NCBI GenBank assembly: GCA_947169985.1
Contig: CAMVRW010000126.1
Span: 1-7,008 of the forward strand
Source: an uncultured Butyrivibrio sp.
GTDB lineage: Bacteria > Bacillota > Clostridia > Lachnospirales > Lachnospiraceae
Length of the DNA: 7,008 nucleotides
Direction of reading: 5' to 3'
Shown: piece by piece, positions 1 through 6,359 of the stretch
Layout of the letters: each line of letters starts with the position of its first letter
Position numbering within the stretch: the first letter of the stretch is position 1
Translations under genes and position numbers: made by a program
The notes under the pieces: model-generated
Seen by the model: the letters and a program-made list of their open reading frames with translations, nothing else
What the model was told of the DNA's origin: nothing
Database searches by the model: none

Positions 1-1002
1 TATCCTGATATCGCAGAAGAGCTTATCCGTATGTATGGCTATGACCATGTTGAGGCTACATTCCTTAAGGATTGCAATGTTACTGTTGGTGGAAGAAACC
101 TTAAGCAGAAGACAGAACTCAGGATAAAGAGAGCTCTTTGCGCTCAGGGTGCGTACGAGTGCATGCATTACTCATTCTTCTCACCTTCAGATCTTGATCT
201 CCTTGGATTTGCTGAGGATGCTGATGAGAGAAAGGCTATTAAGATCCTCAATCCTATAAATGAAGACCTTTCTATCATGAGAACTACTCTGGCTGCACAG
301 ATGATCCACGCTATTGCCAGAAACCAGAAGAAGGGCACTTTAGAGGGAAGACTTTTCGAGCTTGGTAACAGATTTGTTCCAAAGTCTCTGCCACTTACAG
401 AATATCCTGATGAGAAGGCTACTCTTTGCATTGGTGTCTTTGGAGAAGATGAAGATATCTTCACATTAAAGGGACTTGCAGAGAATGTTGCAGCTGCTCT
501 TCATATCAGCTTTAAGTATGAGACTGCTACAAAGACTTTCCTCCATCCATACAGAACAGCTAAGGTTCTATGCGAAGGCGAAGAGGTTGGATACCTTGGA
601 CAGATCACCTATGAGATCCAGGATGAGACTGACATGAGAATTCCTGCTTATATCTGTGAGCTTGATCTTTCCGTACTTGAGAAGTGGTATGGCAAGACTC
701 CTACATTTGAGCCTCTTTCAAAGTTCGCTACGGTTAAGCGTGACCTGGCTCTTATCATGGACAAGACAGTTACCTGCGGAGAGGTAGAGGAGGCAATCTA
801 TGGCTCCTGCAAGTATGTGACAGATGTTAAGCTCTTTGACGTATATGAAGGACTTCCAATTCCTCCAACAAAGAAGAGTATGGCGTTTACTATCACATTC
901 ACACCAAAGGATGAGGAGCTCACTGACGATGCTATAAGCGGATACGTAGATAAGATGCTCAGAAAGCTCTCCTTCACTATGGGAATTGAACTTAGATCCT
1001 AA
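1..1002 (+). CDS. pheT: Phenylalanyl-tRNA synthetase beta subunit, C-terminal part (5' end outside window)
   Basis: This is the beta chain of the alpha2-beta2 enzyme that charges tRNA-Phe in the cytoplasm. The frame is open from base 1, so the gene enters from the left. The visible 333 residues are the C-terminal two fifths of a protein that is usually about 800 residues. They begin at the end of the B5 domain (EELIRMYGYDHV, residues 6-17). The catalytic-like B6/B7 core follows, with YSFFSPSD near 57-64, NPINEDLSIMRTTL near 84-97 and LFELGNRF near 118-125. The ferredoxin-fold anticodon-binding domain closes the protein (about 236-333), with FATVKRD, VKLFDVYEG and a final LRS. The tRNA-binding and editing domains lie outside the window. 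pheS is normally just upstream, but that cannot be seen here. No terminator follows, so readthrough into the aminopeptidase gene 40 bp downstream is likely. The ATG at 31 is an internal methionine, not the start. Confidence 0.96.
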   Translation, partial: YPDIAEELIRMYGYDHVEATFLKDCNVTVGGRNLKQKTELRIKRALCAQGAYECMHYSFFSPSDLDLLGFAEDADERKAIKILNPINEDLSIMRTTLAAQMIHAIARNQKKGTLEGRLFELGNRFVPKSLPLTEYPDEKATLCIGVFGEDEDIFTLKGLAENVAAALHISFKYETATKTFLHPYRTAKVLCEGEEVGYLGQITYEIQDETDMRIPAYICELDLSVLEKWYGKTPTFEPLSKFATVKRDLALIMDKTVTCGEVEEAIYGSCKYVTDVKLFDVYEGLPIPPTKKSMAFTITFTPKDEELTDDAISGYVDKMLRKLSFTMGIELRS

Positions 1003-1027
1003 TCTTTAGAAATAAAACACTCTTTTG

Positions 1028-1035
1028 AAAGGAGA
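1028..1035 (+). promoter_or_regulatory. Ribosome binding site that fixes the start of the M18 aminopeptidase gene
   Basis: AAAGGAGA lies 7 bases before the ATG at 1043 and matches the anti-Shine-Dalgarno sequence well. An in-frame TTG at 1025 would lengthen the protein by six residues, but it overlaps this site and would have no binding site of its own. The ATG at 1043 is therefore preferred. Confidence 0.85.
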
Positions 1036-1042
1036 TAAATAT

Positions 1043-2542
1043 ATGAACAGAAAGAACGCATGGACAACATATAATGCTACACAGCTTAAGGCAGTAGAGA
1101 AATTTGCTGACAACTACAAGGTTTTCCTTGATAACTCTAAGACTGAGCGCGAGGCCATCGATACAATCGTTAACGAGATCGAGGCTGCAGGCTACAGAGA
1201 ACTTAACACTTTAATTGGTGGTAAGACAAAGCTTAAGAAGGGTGACAAGGTTTATTCCGTATGGATGAACAAGTCAATCGCAATGTTCCAGATTGGCTCT
1301 GATCCTCTTGAGGCAGGAATGAACATCCTTGGAGCTCACATTGATTCTCCAAGACTTGATGTTAAGCAGAATCCTCTTTATGAGGATGGAGGCTTTGCTT
1401 ATCTTGATACCCACTACTACGGCGGAATCAAGAAGTACCAGTATGTGGCAATTCCTCTTGCTATCCACGGCGTTGTTGTTAAGAAGGACGGCACAACTGT
1501 ACAGCTCAATGTAGGTGAGGATGAGGATGATCCTGTATTCTTCGTATCAGATCTTCTTATTCACCTGGCTCAGGAACAGATGGACAAGAAGGCTTCCAAG
1601 GTTATAGAGGGTGAAGCACTTGACCTTATTATTGGAAACAGACCTTTTGTTATCGAGAGCGATGAGAAGGAAAAGGCAGCTAAGAAGAACAGCAAGCTTT
1701 CTGCAGGCGAGCAGTATGCCCTTGACGCTGAGAAGGCTGAGAAGGCAGAGAGCGGAAAGGTATCAGGAGCTGTAAGACGTGGTATCCTTGCTATCCTCAA
1801 TGACCTCTATGGCTTTGAGGAGGATGACTTCATTTCAGCTGAGCTTGAGATCGTTCCTGCTGGAAAGGCAAGAGATGCAGGCTTTGACAGATCAATGATC
1901 CTTGGCTACGGCCACGATGACAGGGTTTGCGCTTATCCTTCCATGAAGGCCATTCTTGATGTTAAGAGCGTAAAGAGAACAGCCTGCTGCATCCTTGTTG
2001 ATAAGGAGGAGATTGGCAGCGTAGGTGCTACAGGTATGAGATCAAAGTTCTTTGAGAACGCTGTAGCAGAGCTTATGAACCTTACAAAGGAAGGCTACAA
2101 TGACCTTTCTCTTAGAAGATGCCTTGCAAATTCCTGCATGCTTTCTTCTGACGTTAATGCAGGCTTTGATCCAAGCTATGCTTCATGCTTCGAGAAGAAG
2201 AACGCTTCTTTCCTTGGCCAGGGTCTTGTATTCAGCAAGTTCACAGGTTCAAGAGGAAAGTCCGGCTCAAATGATGCAAACGCTGAGTTCATTGCAGAGA
2301 TCAGAAAGGCCTATGACAAGGATGGCATCGTTTACCAGACAGCAGAGCTTGGTAAGGTAGATGTTGGCGGCGGCGGAACCATCGCATACATCCTGGCACT
2401 TTACGGAATGAATGTTATTGATGCAGGTGTTGCAGTCCTCAACATGCATGCACCATGGGAAGCTATCAGCAAGGCCGATCTTTTCGAGGCTTACAGAGGA
2501 TATGTTTCATTCCTTCAGAACATTGATTTCAGAAATGAGTAA
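1043..2542 (+). CDS. apeA: M18 family zinc aminopeptidase (aminopeptidase 1 type)
   Basis: A cytoplasmic metallopeptidase predicted to remove N-terminal residues from peptides using two metal ions. The 499-residue product carries the full M18 set. The first metal ligand is H99, with D101, in GAHIDSPRLD. The bridging Asp lies in HDDR (D292 or D293). The general base and ligand are E322 and E323 in VDKEEIGSVG. D370 lies in SSDVNAGFDP and the last ligand is H469 in LNMHAPWE. The HYYGGIKKYQ stretch (124-133) is typical of the clostridial/Thermotoga aminopeptidase 1 branch. Residue assignment is by analogy with characterised M18 enzymes, and substrate preference cannot be read from sequence. Residues about 203-240 form a Lys/Glu/Ala-rich, probably helical insertion before the second half of the fold. 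No signal peptide is visible. The gene lies 40 bp after pheT and 21 bp before queA, probably in the same transcript. Confidence 0.93.
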   Translation: MNRKNAWTTYNATQLKAVEKFADNYKVFLDNSKTEREAIDTIVNEIEAAGYRELNTLIGGKTKLKKGDKVYSVWMNKSIAMFQIGSDPLEAGMNILGAHIDSPRLDVKQNPLYEDGGFAYLDTHYYGGIKKYQYVAIPLAIHGVVVKKDGTTVQLNVGEDEDDPVFFVSDLLIHLAQEQMDKKASKVIEGEALDLIIGNRPFVIESDEKEKAAKKNSKLSAGEQYALDAEKAEKAESGKVSGAVRRGILAILNDLYGFEEDDFISAELEIVPAGKARDAGFDRSMILGYGHDDRVCAYPSMKAILDVKSVKRTACCILVDKEEIGSVGATGMRSKFFENAVAELMNLTKEGYNDLSLRRCLANSCMLSSDVNAGFDPSYASCFEKKNASFLGQGLVFSKFTGSRGKSGSNDANAEFIAEIRKAYDKDGIVYQTAELGKVDVGGGGTIAYILALYGMNVIDAGVAVLNMHAPWEAISKADLFEAYRGYVSFLQNIDFRNE

Positions 2543-2563
2543 TTTGATTTAGAAAGAGCAGTA

Positions 2564-3619
2564 ATGAGTGATAATAGAGAAATAGGTCTTTCTACAGCGG
2601 ATTATTACTTTGATCTTCCACAGGAGCTGATTGCTCAGGATCCTATGGAGAAAAGAGATGAGTGCAGACTGTTAGTTGTAGATAAAAAGACCGGTGAGAC
2701 AAGTCACCACATTTTTAGTGAAATTATTAATTATTTAGAGCCAGGCGATTGCCTGGTTCTTAATAATACCAAGGTTATTCCTGCAAGGCTTCTTGGAGAG
2801 AAGGAGGGAACAGGTGCAGCTGTGGAGATACTTCTTTTAAAGAGAAAAGAAGCTGATCTGTGGGAGTGCCTTGTAAAGCCCGGAAAAAAGCTTCGTCCAG
2901 GAGCAAGAGTCAGCTTTGGAGGAGGAATCCTTACAGCTGAGATTATGGACATTGTGGAAGATGGTAACAGGCTGGTAAAGTTCTTTTACGAAGGAATATG
3001 GGAAGAGGTTCTGGACAGGCTTGGAGAGATGCCACTTCCTCCATACATTACCCATAAGCTCCAGGACAAGAACATGTATCAGACTGTCTACGCCAAGTAC
3101 GAGGGTTCAGCTGCTGCACCTACAGCAGGACTTCACTTTACCAATGAACTTCTTAAGAAGATCGAAGAAAAGGGCGTAGATCTTGCCTATGTTACTCTTC
3201 ATGTTGGCCTTGGTACCTTCAGACCCGTTAAGGTTACCAACGTGAAGGAACACCACATGCATTCAGAGTGGTACCAGGTTACCCAGGAGGCTGCGGATAA
3301 GATCAATAAGGCTAAGGAGTCAGGACACAGGGTTATCTGTGTTGGAACCACCAGCTGCAGGACTATAGAAAGTGCTGCTGATGAGAACGGCCATATGAGT
3401 GAATGCAGCGATGATACATCCATATTCATCTATCCCGGATACAAGTTTAAGGTAACGGATTGCCTGATCACTAATTTCCACCTTCCTGAATCAACGCTGG
3501 TTATGCTTGTTTCAGCCCTGGCAGGAAGAGAGCATGTTTTAAGTGCCTATGAAGAGGCTATAAAGGAGAGGTACAGGTTCTTTTCCTTCGGAGATGCGTG
3601 TTTCTTCTACGACAGGTAA
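2564..3619 (+). CDS. queA: S-adenosylmethionine:tRNA ribosyltransferase-isomerase
   Basis: QueA transfers and isomerises the ribosyl part of S-adenosylmethionine onto preQ1 already inserted in the wobble position of GUN-anticodon tRNAs, giving epoxyqueuosine. The 351-residue product is close to the usual length of about 340. It shows the family signatures in order: [14 protein letters not shown] (14-27), [11 protein letters not shown] (66-76), [13 protein letters not shown] (181-193), [12 protein letters not shown] (211-222), HMHSEWY (231-237), [11 protein letters not shown] (260-270), [11 protein letters not shown] (301-311) and a C-terminal [10 protein letters not shown]. The ATG at 2564 gives about nine residues before the conserved start. 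Its ribosome binding site (AGAAAGAG, 2551-2558) is weak, so translation may partly depend on ribosomes finishing the upstream gene 21 bp away. tgt, a frequent neighbour of queA in Firmicutes, is not next to it here. Confidence 0.97.
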   Translation: MSDNREIGLSTADYYFDLPQELIAQDPMEKRDECRLLVVDKKTGETSHHIFSEIINYLEPGDCLVLNNTKVIPARLLGEKEGTGAAVEILLLKRKEADLWECLVKPGKKLRPGARVSFGGGILTAEIMDIVEDGNRLVKFFYEGIWEEVLDRLGEMPLPPYITHKLQDKNMYQTVYAKYEGSAAAPTAGLHFTNELLKKIEEKGVDLAYVTLHVGLGTFRPVKVTNVKEHHMHSEWYQVTQEAADKINKAKESGHRVICVGTTSCRTIESAADENGHMSECSDDTSIFIYPGYKFKVTDCLITNFHLPESTLVMLVSALAGREHVLSAYEEAIKERYRFFSFGDACFFYDR

Positions 3620-3638
3620 AGGAAAAGTATGATATACT
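3609..3638 (+). promoter_or_regulatory. Candidate sigma-A promoter (extended -10) for PilZ-ugd
   Basis: TATACT at 3633-3638 is preceded by TG at 3630-3631, giving the extended -10 motif TGATATACT. A weak -35 (ACGACA, 3609-3614, four of six matching TTGACA) lies 18 bp upstream, inside the end of queA. Transcription would start near 3645, leaving a leader of about 40 bases before the PilZ start. Extended -10 promoters tolerate a poor -35, but there is no experimental support, and readthrough from queA is equally possible because no terminator separates the genes. Confidence 0.42.
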
Positions 3639-3639
3639 T
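3625..3639 (+). repeat. Perfect inverted repeat overlapping the candidate -10 (possible operator)
   Basis: AAGTAT and ATACTT are perfect reverse complements separated by GAT, giving a 15-bp palindromic site that covers the -10 hexamer of the candidate promoter. The eight bases AAAAGTAT at its left edge (3623-3630) recur at 3658-3665, 35 bp downstream, in the leader of the PilZ gene. Position and symmetry suit a repressor site. It is A+T-rich and short, so chance is a real alternative. It is not a terminator, since no T-tract follows. Confidence 0.35.
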
Positions 3640-3682
3640 AATCTTGAAGTGTTTCATAAAAGTATAAACATGGGGGTACATT

Positions 3683-4033
3683 ATGGAAGACAAGAGAAAA
3701 CACAAGAGACTTGGACTTACTGGCGAGATTTTGATCAAGCATCTGGGCGGCAATGAGGGCCCTGTAAATGCTACCATTGAGATAACAGACTGTTCAAGTG
3801 ACGGAATTGGTTTTTCCACAGATGCTCAGCTTGTAGTTGGCAATAACTACGAGGCTAATCTGACACTTTGGACCAAGGAGGTTCTCCACGTTTTCATTCA
3901 GATTGTCAGAGCAGTTCAGACAGAAACAGGATTCCATTATGGCGGAATCTTTATTGGAATGCCTGATGCTGACAAGATGAGGATTGAGGTCTATGAGACC
4001 GTAGAAGATCAGCTTAAGGAGCAGAACAATTAA
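3683..4033 (+). CDS. Stand-alone PilZ domain protein, probable cyclic-di-GMP receptor
   Basis: A 116-residue soluble protein made almost entirely of one PilZ domain. Both c-di-GMP-binding signatures are present: RxxxR at the extreme N-terminus (R5 and R9) and DxSxxG at 36-41 (D36, S38, G41). A beta-rich body follows, with YGGIFIG near 86-92 and a charged C-terminal helix. There is no YcgR-like N-terminal domain, no membrane segment and no enzymatic domain, so it probably acts by binding a partner when c-di-GMP is present. A GGGGG run at 3672-3676 serves as the ribosome binding site. Its stop codon is 2 bp before the ATG of ugd, which points to translational coupling and to UDP-sugar or exopolysaccharide metabolism as the process it serves. 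That role is inferred from the neighbour. The PilZ assignment rests on the motifs, and ligand binding is not proven. Confidence 0.88.
   Translation: MEDKRKHKRLGLTGEILIKHLGGNEGPVNATIEITDCSSDGIGFSTDAQLVVGNNYEANLTLWTKEVLHVFIQIVRAVQTETGFHYGGIFIGMPDADKMRIEVYETVEDQLKEQNN
4016..4021 (+). promoter_or_regulatory. Ribosome binding site for ugd inside the end of the PilZ gene
   Basis: AAGGAG lies within the last codons of the PilZ gene, 14 bases before the ugd ATG at 4036, which is longer than the usual 5-9 bases. The long spacing, together with the PilZ stop codon only 2 bp before the start, suggests that ribosomes ending the PilZ gene help to start ugd. Confidence 0.5.
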
Positions 4034-4035
4034 TC

Positions 4036-5220
4036 ATGAAAATAGCAGTAGTAGGAACCGGATACGTTGGGCTTTCCAATTCGGTTCTTTTATCACAGTA
4101 TAACGATGTAAAGGCAGTAGATGTCATCCCTGAAAAGGTTGACATGATCAATAACAGGAAATCTCCAATAGTCGATAAGGAGATTGAAGAGTATCTTTCT
4201 ACAAAGGACCTTCGACTTGAGGCTACCACAGACGCATCCTATGCATATGCAGATGCTGATTTTGTCATCGTCTCTACACCTACAAACTACGACGAGAAGC
4301 TTAATTACTTTGATACTTCCTCTGTTGTAAGCGTTGTAGATCAGGTAAGGAAAGAGAATCCTGATGCCTTTATTGTGATCAAGTCAACCATTCCTGTAGG
4401 TTATACAGAGGAGCTTTGGGAGACTTATCACACAGACCATATCATGTTTTCTCCAGAGTTTTTGAGGGAGGGACATGCTCTTTACGATAACCTTTATCCT
4501 TCAAGGATAATTGTTGGATATGACACAGAGAGCGAAGAGGCTGAGGAGAAGGCTCATTTGTTTGCAGATCTGCTTAAGCAGGGAGCAAAAAAGGAGAAGA
4601 TTGACGTTCTGTTCATGAACTCCACAGAGGCTGAGTCTGTTAAGCTCTTTGCCAATACTTTCCTTGCACTTAGGGTATCTTTCTTTAACGAGCTTGATAC
4701 CTATGCAGAGGTCAGAGGACTTAACACCAGAAATATCATCGAGGGTGTTTGCCTTGATCCAAGAGTTGGTAATTTCTATAACAATCCATCCTTTGGATAC
4801 GGCGGCTACTGCCTTCCTAAGGATACGAAGCAGCTTTTGGCAAACTACGAGGATGTTCCCAATAACCTGATCACAGCCATTGTTGAAGCTAACAGGACCA
4901 GAAAGGACTTCATTGCTGACAGAGTCTGGGCCCTTCATCCCAAGAAGGTTGGAGTTTACAGACTTACTATGAAGGCAGGCTCTGATAACTTCAGACAGTC
5001 AGCTATTCAGGGAATCATGAAGAGGATCAAGTCCAGGGGAATAGAGTGTGTGGTTTATGAACCAACTCTAAAGGACGATGATTTCTTTAACTCACCTGTT
5101 GAGAGAGATCTTGCGAAGTTTAAACAGGAGTGTGATTTCATCATTGCCAACCGTTTGACTGATGAACTCTCAGACGTGGTTGATAAGGTTTATACCAGAG
5201 ATCTTTTTGGAAACGAGTAA
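4036..5220 (+). CDS. ugd: UDP-glucose 6-dehydrogenase
   Basis: A cytoplasmic enzyme that oxidises UDP-glucose twice with NAD+ to give UDP-glucuronate, a precursor for acidic exopolysaccharides and other glycans. The 394-residue product matches the short bacterial form (E. coli Ugd, streptococcal HasB, roughly 390-400). The N-terminal Rossmann fold opens with GTGYVG (7-12). STPTNYD (80-86) and KSTIPVG (116-122, with T118) follow. Then come SPEFLREG (139-146, with E141 and E145), the catalytic K203 and N207 in [13 protein letters not shown], and the nucleophile C259 with D263 in [10 protein letters not shown]. All catalytic residues known from the Streptococcus pyogenes enzyme have counterparts. 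The C-terminal NAD-type domain is complete. UDP-ManNAc or GDP-mannose dehydrogenases are related alternatives but fit less well. No glycosyltransferase lies in the window, so the final polymer cannot be named. A terminator follows 14 bp after the stop codon. Confidence 0.94.
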   Translation: MKIAVVGTGYVGLSNSVLLSQYNDVKAVDVIPEKVDMINNRKSPIVDKEIEEYLSTKDLRLEATTDASYAYADADFVIVSTPTNYDEKLNYFDTSSVVSVVDQVRKENPDAFIVIKSTIPVGYTEELWETYHTDHIMFSPEFLREGHALYDNLYPSRIIVGYDTESEEAEEKAHLFADLLKQGAKKEKIDVLFMNSTEAESVKLFANTFLALRVSFFNELDTYAEVRGLNTRNIIEGVCLDPRVGNFYNNPSFGYGGYCLPKDTKQLLANYEDVPNNLITAIVEANRTRKDFIADRVWALHPKKVGVYRLTMKAGSDNFRQSAIQGIMKRIKSRGIECVVYEPTLKDDDFFNSPVERDLAKFKQECDFIIANRLTDELSDVVDKVYTRDLFGNE

Positions 5221-5234
5221 AATGCAGGCTTTTA

Positions 5235-5264
5235 GGGATTGCTTTTGCGGCAATCCCCTTTTTT
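5235..5264 (+). terminator. Rho-independent terminator after ugd
   Basis: GGGATTGC (5235-5242) pairs perfectly with GCAATCCC (5250-5257) around a 7-base loop, and C plus six T follow (5258-5264). It begins 14 bp after the ugd stop and closes the PilZ-ugd transcript, separating it from hflKC. Confidence 0.93.
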
Positions 5265-5300
5265 ATGGGAATACAGAGCTATATTTCGCCGTTTTGTCTG

Positions 5301-5329
5301 TTGTGGGCGATATTGGGGGATGGTATAGT
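5301..5329 (+). promoter_or_regulatory. Candidate sigma-A promoter for hflKC
   Basis: TTGTGG (5301-5306) and TATAGT (5324-5329) are separated by 17 bp. A TG at 5321-5322, one base before the hexamer, makes it an extended -10. It lies downstream of the ugd terminator and upstream of the hflK ribosome binding site, exactly where a promoter is needed. Transcription would start near 5336 and leave a short leader of about 20 bases. The -35 is only partly conserved. Confidence 0.55.
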
Positions 5330-5340
5330 CTTTAATATAC

Positions 5341-5347
5341 AGGAGGG
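5341..5347 (+). promoter_or_regulatory. Ribosome binding site that fixes the hflK start
   Basis: AGGAGGG sits 7 bases before the ATG at 5355 and is the strongest Shine-Dalgarno sequence in the window. It decides against the longer in-frame start at 5265, which directly follows the terminator T-tract and precedes the candidate promoter. Confidence 0.9.
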
Positions 5348-5354
5348 AAGTGTT

Positions 5355-6320
5355 ATGAAACAAAAAAAGCAATTTGACGCAGCAAAATTTGGAAGGACAT
5401 CGCTTTTTATCGTGATAGGGTTATTCATCTTATCCGTAGTATTCGGTTCCTTCTACAACGTAAGTGAGCAGGAGCAGGCGGTTGTAACCCAGTTCGGAAA
5501 AGTCGTGGCAACCAATTCTGCGGGATTATATTTCAAGATCCCTTTTATCCAGAGAGTTCACAAGGTTGATATGACAACCCACGGCATTGGAATCGGTTAT
5601 GTTCTCGATGGAAACGGTCAGAATATTACAGTGGATGATGAGGGAATAATGATCACCTCTGATTTCAACTTTGTAGACATTGATTTCTATCTTGAATACA
5701 AGGTAAGTGATCCGGTGGCTTACATCTACAACACGGATTCACCCGAAGTTATCATGAAGAACATAGCCCTGGCAAGCATTCGTTCAACAGTGATTGACTA
5801 TCCGGTTGACGAGGTCATCACAACAGCCAAGGGTCAGATACAGGCTGAGGCAAAAGAGAGACTGGCTACAGCACTTCAGGATGAGAACGTTGGACTTACA
5901 GTAGTTAATCTTTCCGTTCAGGATGCTGAGCCACCAACAGATGATATCAAGCAGGCTTTCAAGGCTGTTGAGACAGCTAAGCAGGGAAAAGAAACAGCTG
6001 TAAACAATGCAAAGAAGTACCAGAGCGAGCAGGTTCCGGCTGCTGAAGCTGAGGCTGACAGGATCGTTCAGAACGCTGAAGCTCAGAAGGCTGCCAGGAT
6101 CGCAGAAGCTGAAGGTGAGACAGCAAAGTTTAACAGCATTTTTGAAGAATACAGCAAATACCCTCTCATAACAAAGCAGAGAATGTTCTACGAGGCAATG
6201 GAGAATGTACTTCCTGATGCCAAGGTTATCATCACAGATGGTAATACACAGCAGATGCTTCCACTGGAGAGCTTCTCCACAGGAATAGCCGGTGGTGAAA
6301 GCACTACTGAGGGCAACTAA
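5355..6320 (+). CDS. hflK: SPFH/band-7 membrane protein HflK, FtsH protease modulator
   Basis: HflK forms a large membrane complex with HflC that, in E. coli, encloses the FtsH protease and alters its access to substrates. The 321-residue product has a short basic N-terminus and one membrane segment (about 15-34). An SPFH/band-7 domain follows (about 36-210), including EQAVVTQFGKV (40-50) and VQDAEPPTDD (188-197). Next is an Ala/Glu-rich coiled coil (about 205-258). The C-terminal ITKQRMFYEAMENVL (272-286) strongly resembles the HflK-specific ITRERLYIETMEKVL of E. coli. The glycine-rich cytoplasmic N-terminal region of proteobacterial HflK (about 420 residues in all) is missing, so most of the protein should face outside the membrane. 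It starts its own transcription unit after the ugd terminator, and hflC follows 39 bp later. The ATG at 5355 is chosen for its strong ribosome binding site and because residues encoded upstream do not resemble the family. Confidence 0.91.
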   Translation: MKQKKQFDAAKFGRTSLFIVIGLFILSVVFGSFYNVSEQEQAVVTQFGKVVATNSAGLYFKIPFIQRVHKVDMTTHGIGIGYVLDGNGQNITVDDEGIMITSDFNFVDIDFYLEYKVSDPVAYIYNTDSPEVIMKNIALASIRSTVIDYPVDEVITTAKGQIQAEAKERLATALQDENVGLTVVNLSVQDAEPPTDDIKQAFKAVETAKQGKETAVNNAKKYQSEQVPAAEAEADRIVQNAEAQKAARIAEAEGETAKFNSIFEEYSKYPLITKQRMFYEAMENVLPDAKVIITDGNTQQMLPLESFSTGIAGGESTTEGN

Positions 6321-6359
6321 GTAGACATAGTAACTATAGAATAAGTTGAGGGAAAAAAT

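Noticed and set aside
1003..1042. The gap between pheT and the aminopeptidase gene was checked for a terminator or promoter
   Set aside because: No hairpin with a T-tract and no convincing -35/-10 pair is present. Only the ribosome binding site stands out.
2100..2360. A + strand open frame of 86 codons inside the aminopeptidase gene
   Set aside because: It is an out-of-frame shadow of the conserved M18 coding sequence and has no ribosome binding site.
3670..3756. A short overlapping frame starting at the ATG at 3670, just before the PilZ gene
   Set aside because: Its start codon overlaps the G-run that serves as the PilZ ribosome binding site. It has no binding site of its own, is only about 28 codons long and overlaps the PilZ gene out of frame.
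4501..4938. A 145-codon open frame on the minus strand inside ugd
   Set aside because: It lies entirely within a well-conserved coding gene, resembles no family, and is explained by codon bias of the real frame.
5265..5354. A 30-residue N-terminal extension of HflK, looking like a hydrophobic leader
   Set aside because: It starts right after the terminator T-tract, lies before the candidate promoter and lacks a ribosome binding site, whereas a strong one precedes the ATG at 5355.
6327..6340. A small inverted repeat (ATAGT-A-ACTAT) and a -10-like TATAGA between hflK and hflC
   Set aside because: The stem is only 5 bp with a single-base centre, no T-tract follows, and no -35 lies at a suitable distance. 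Chance in A+T-rich spacer DNA is the simpler explanation.
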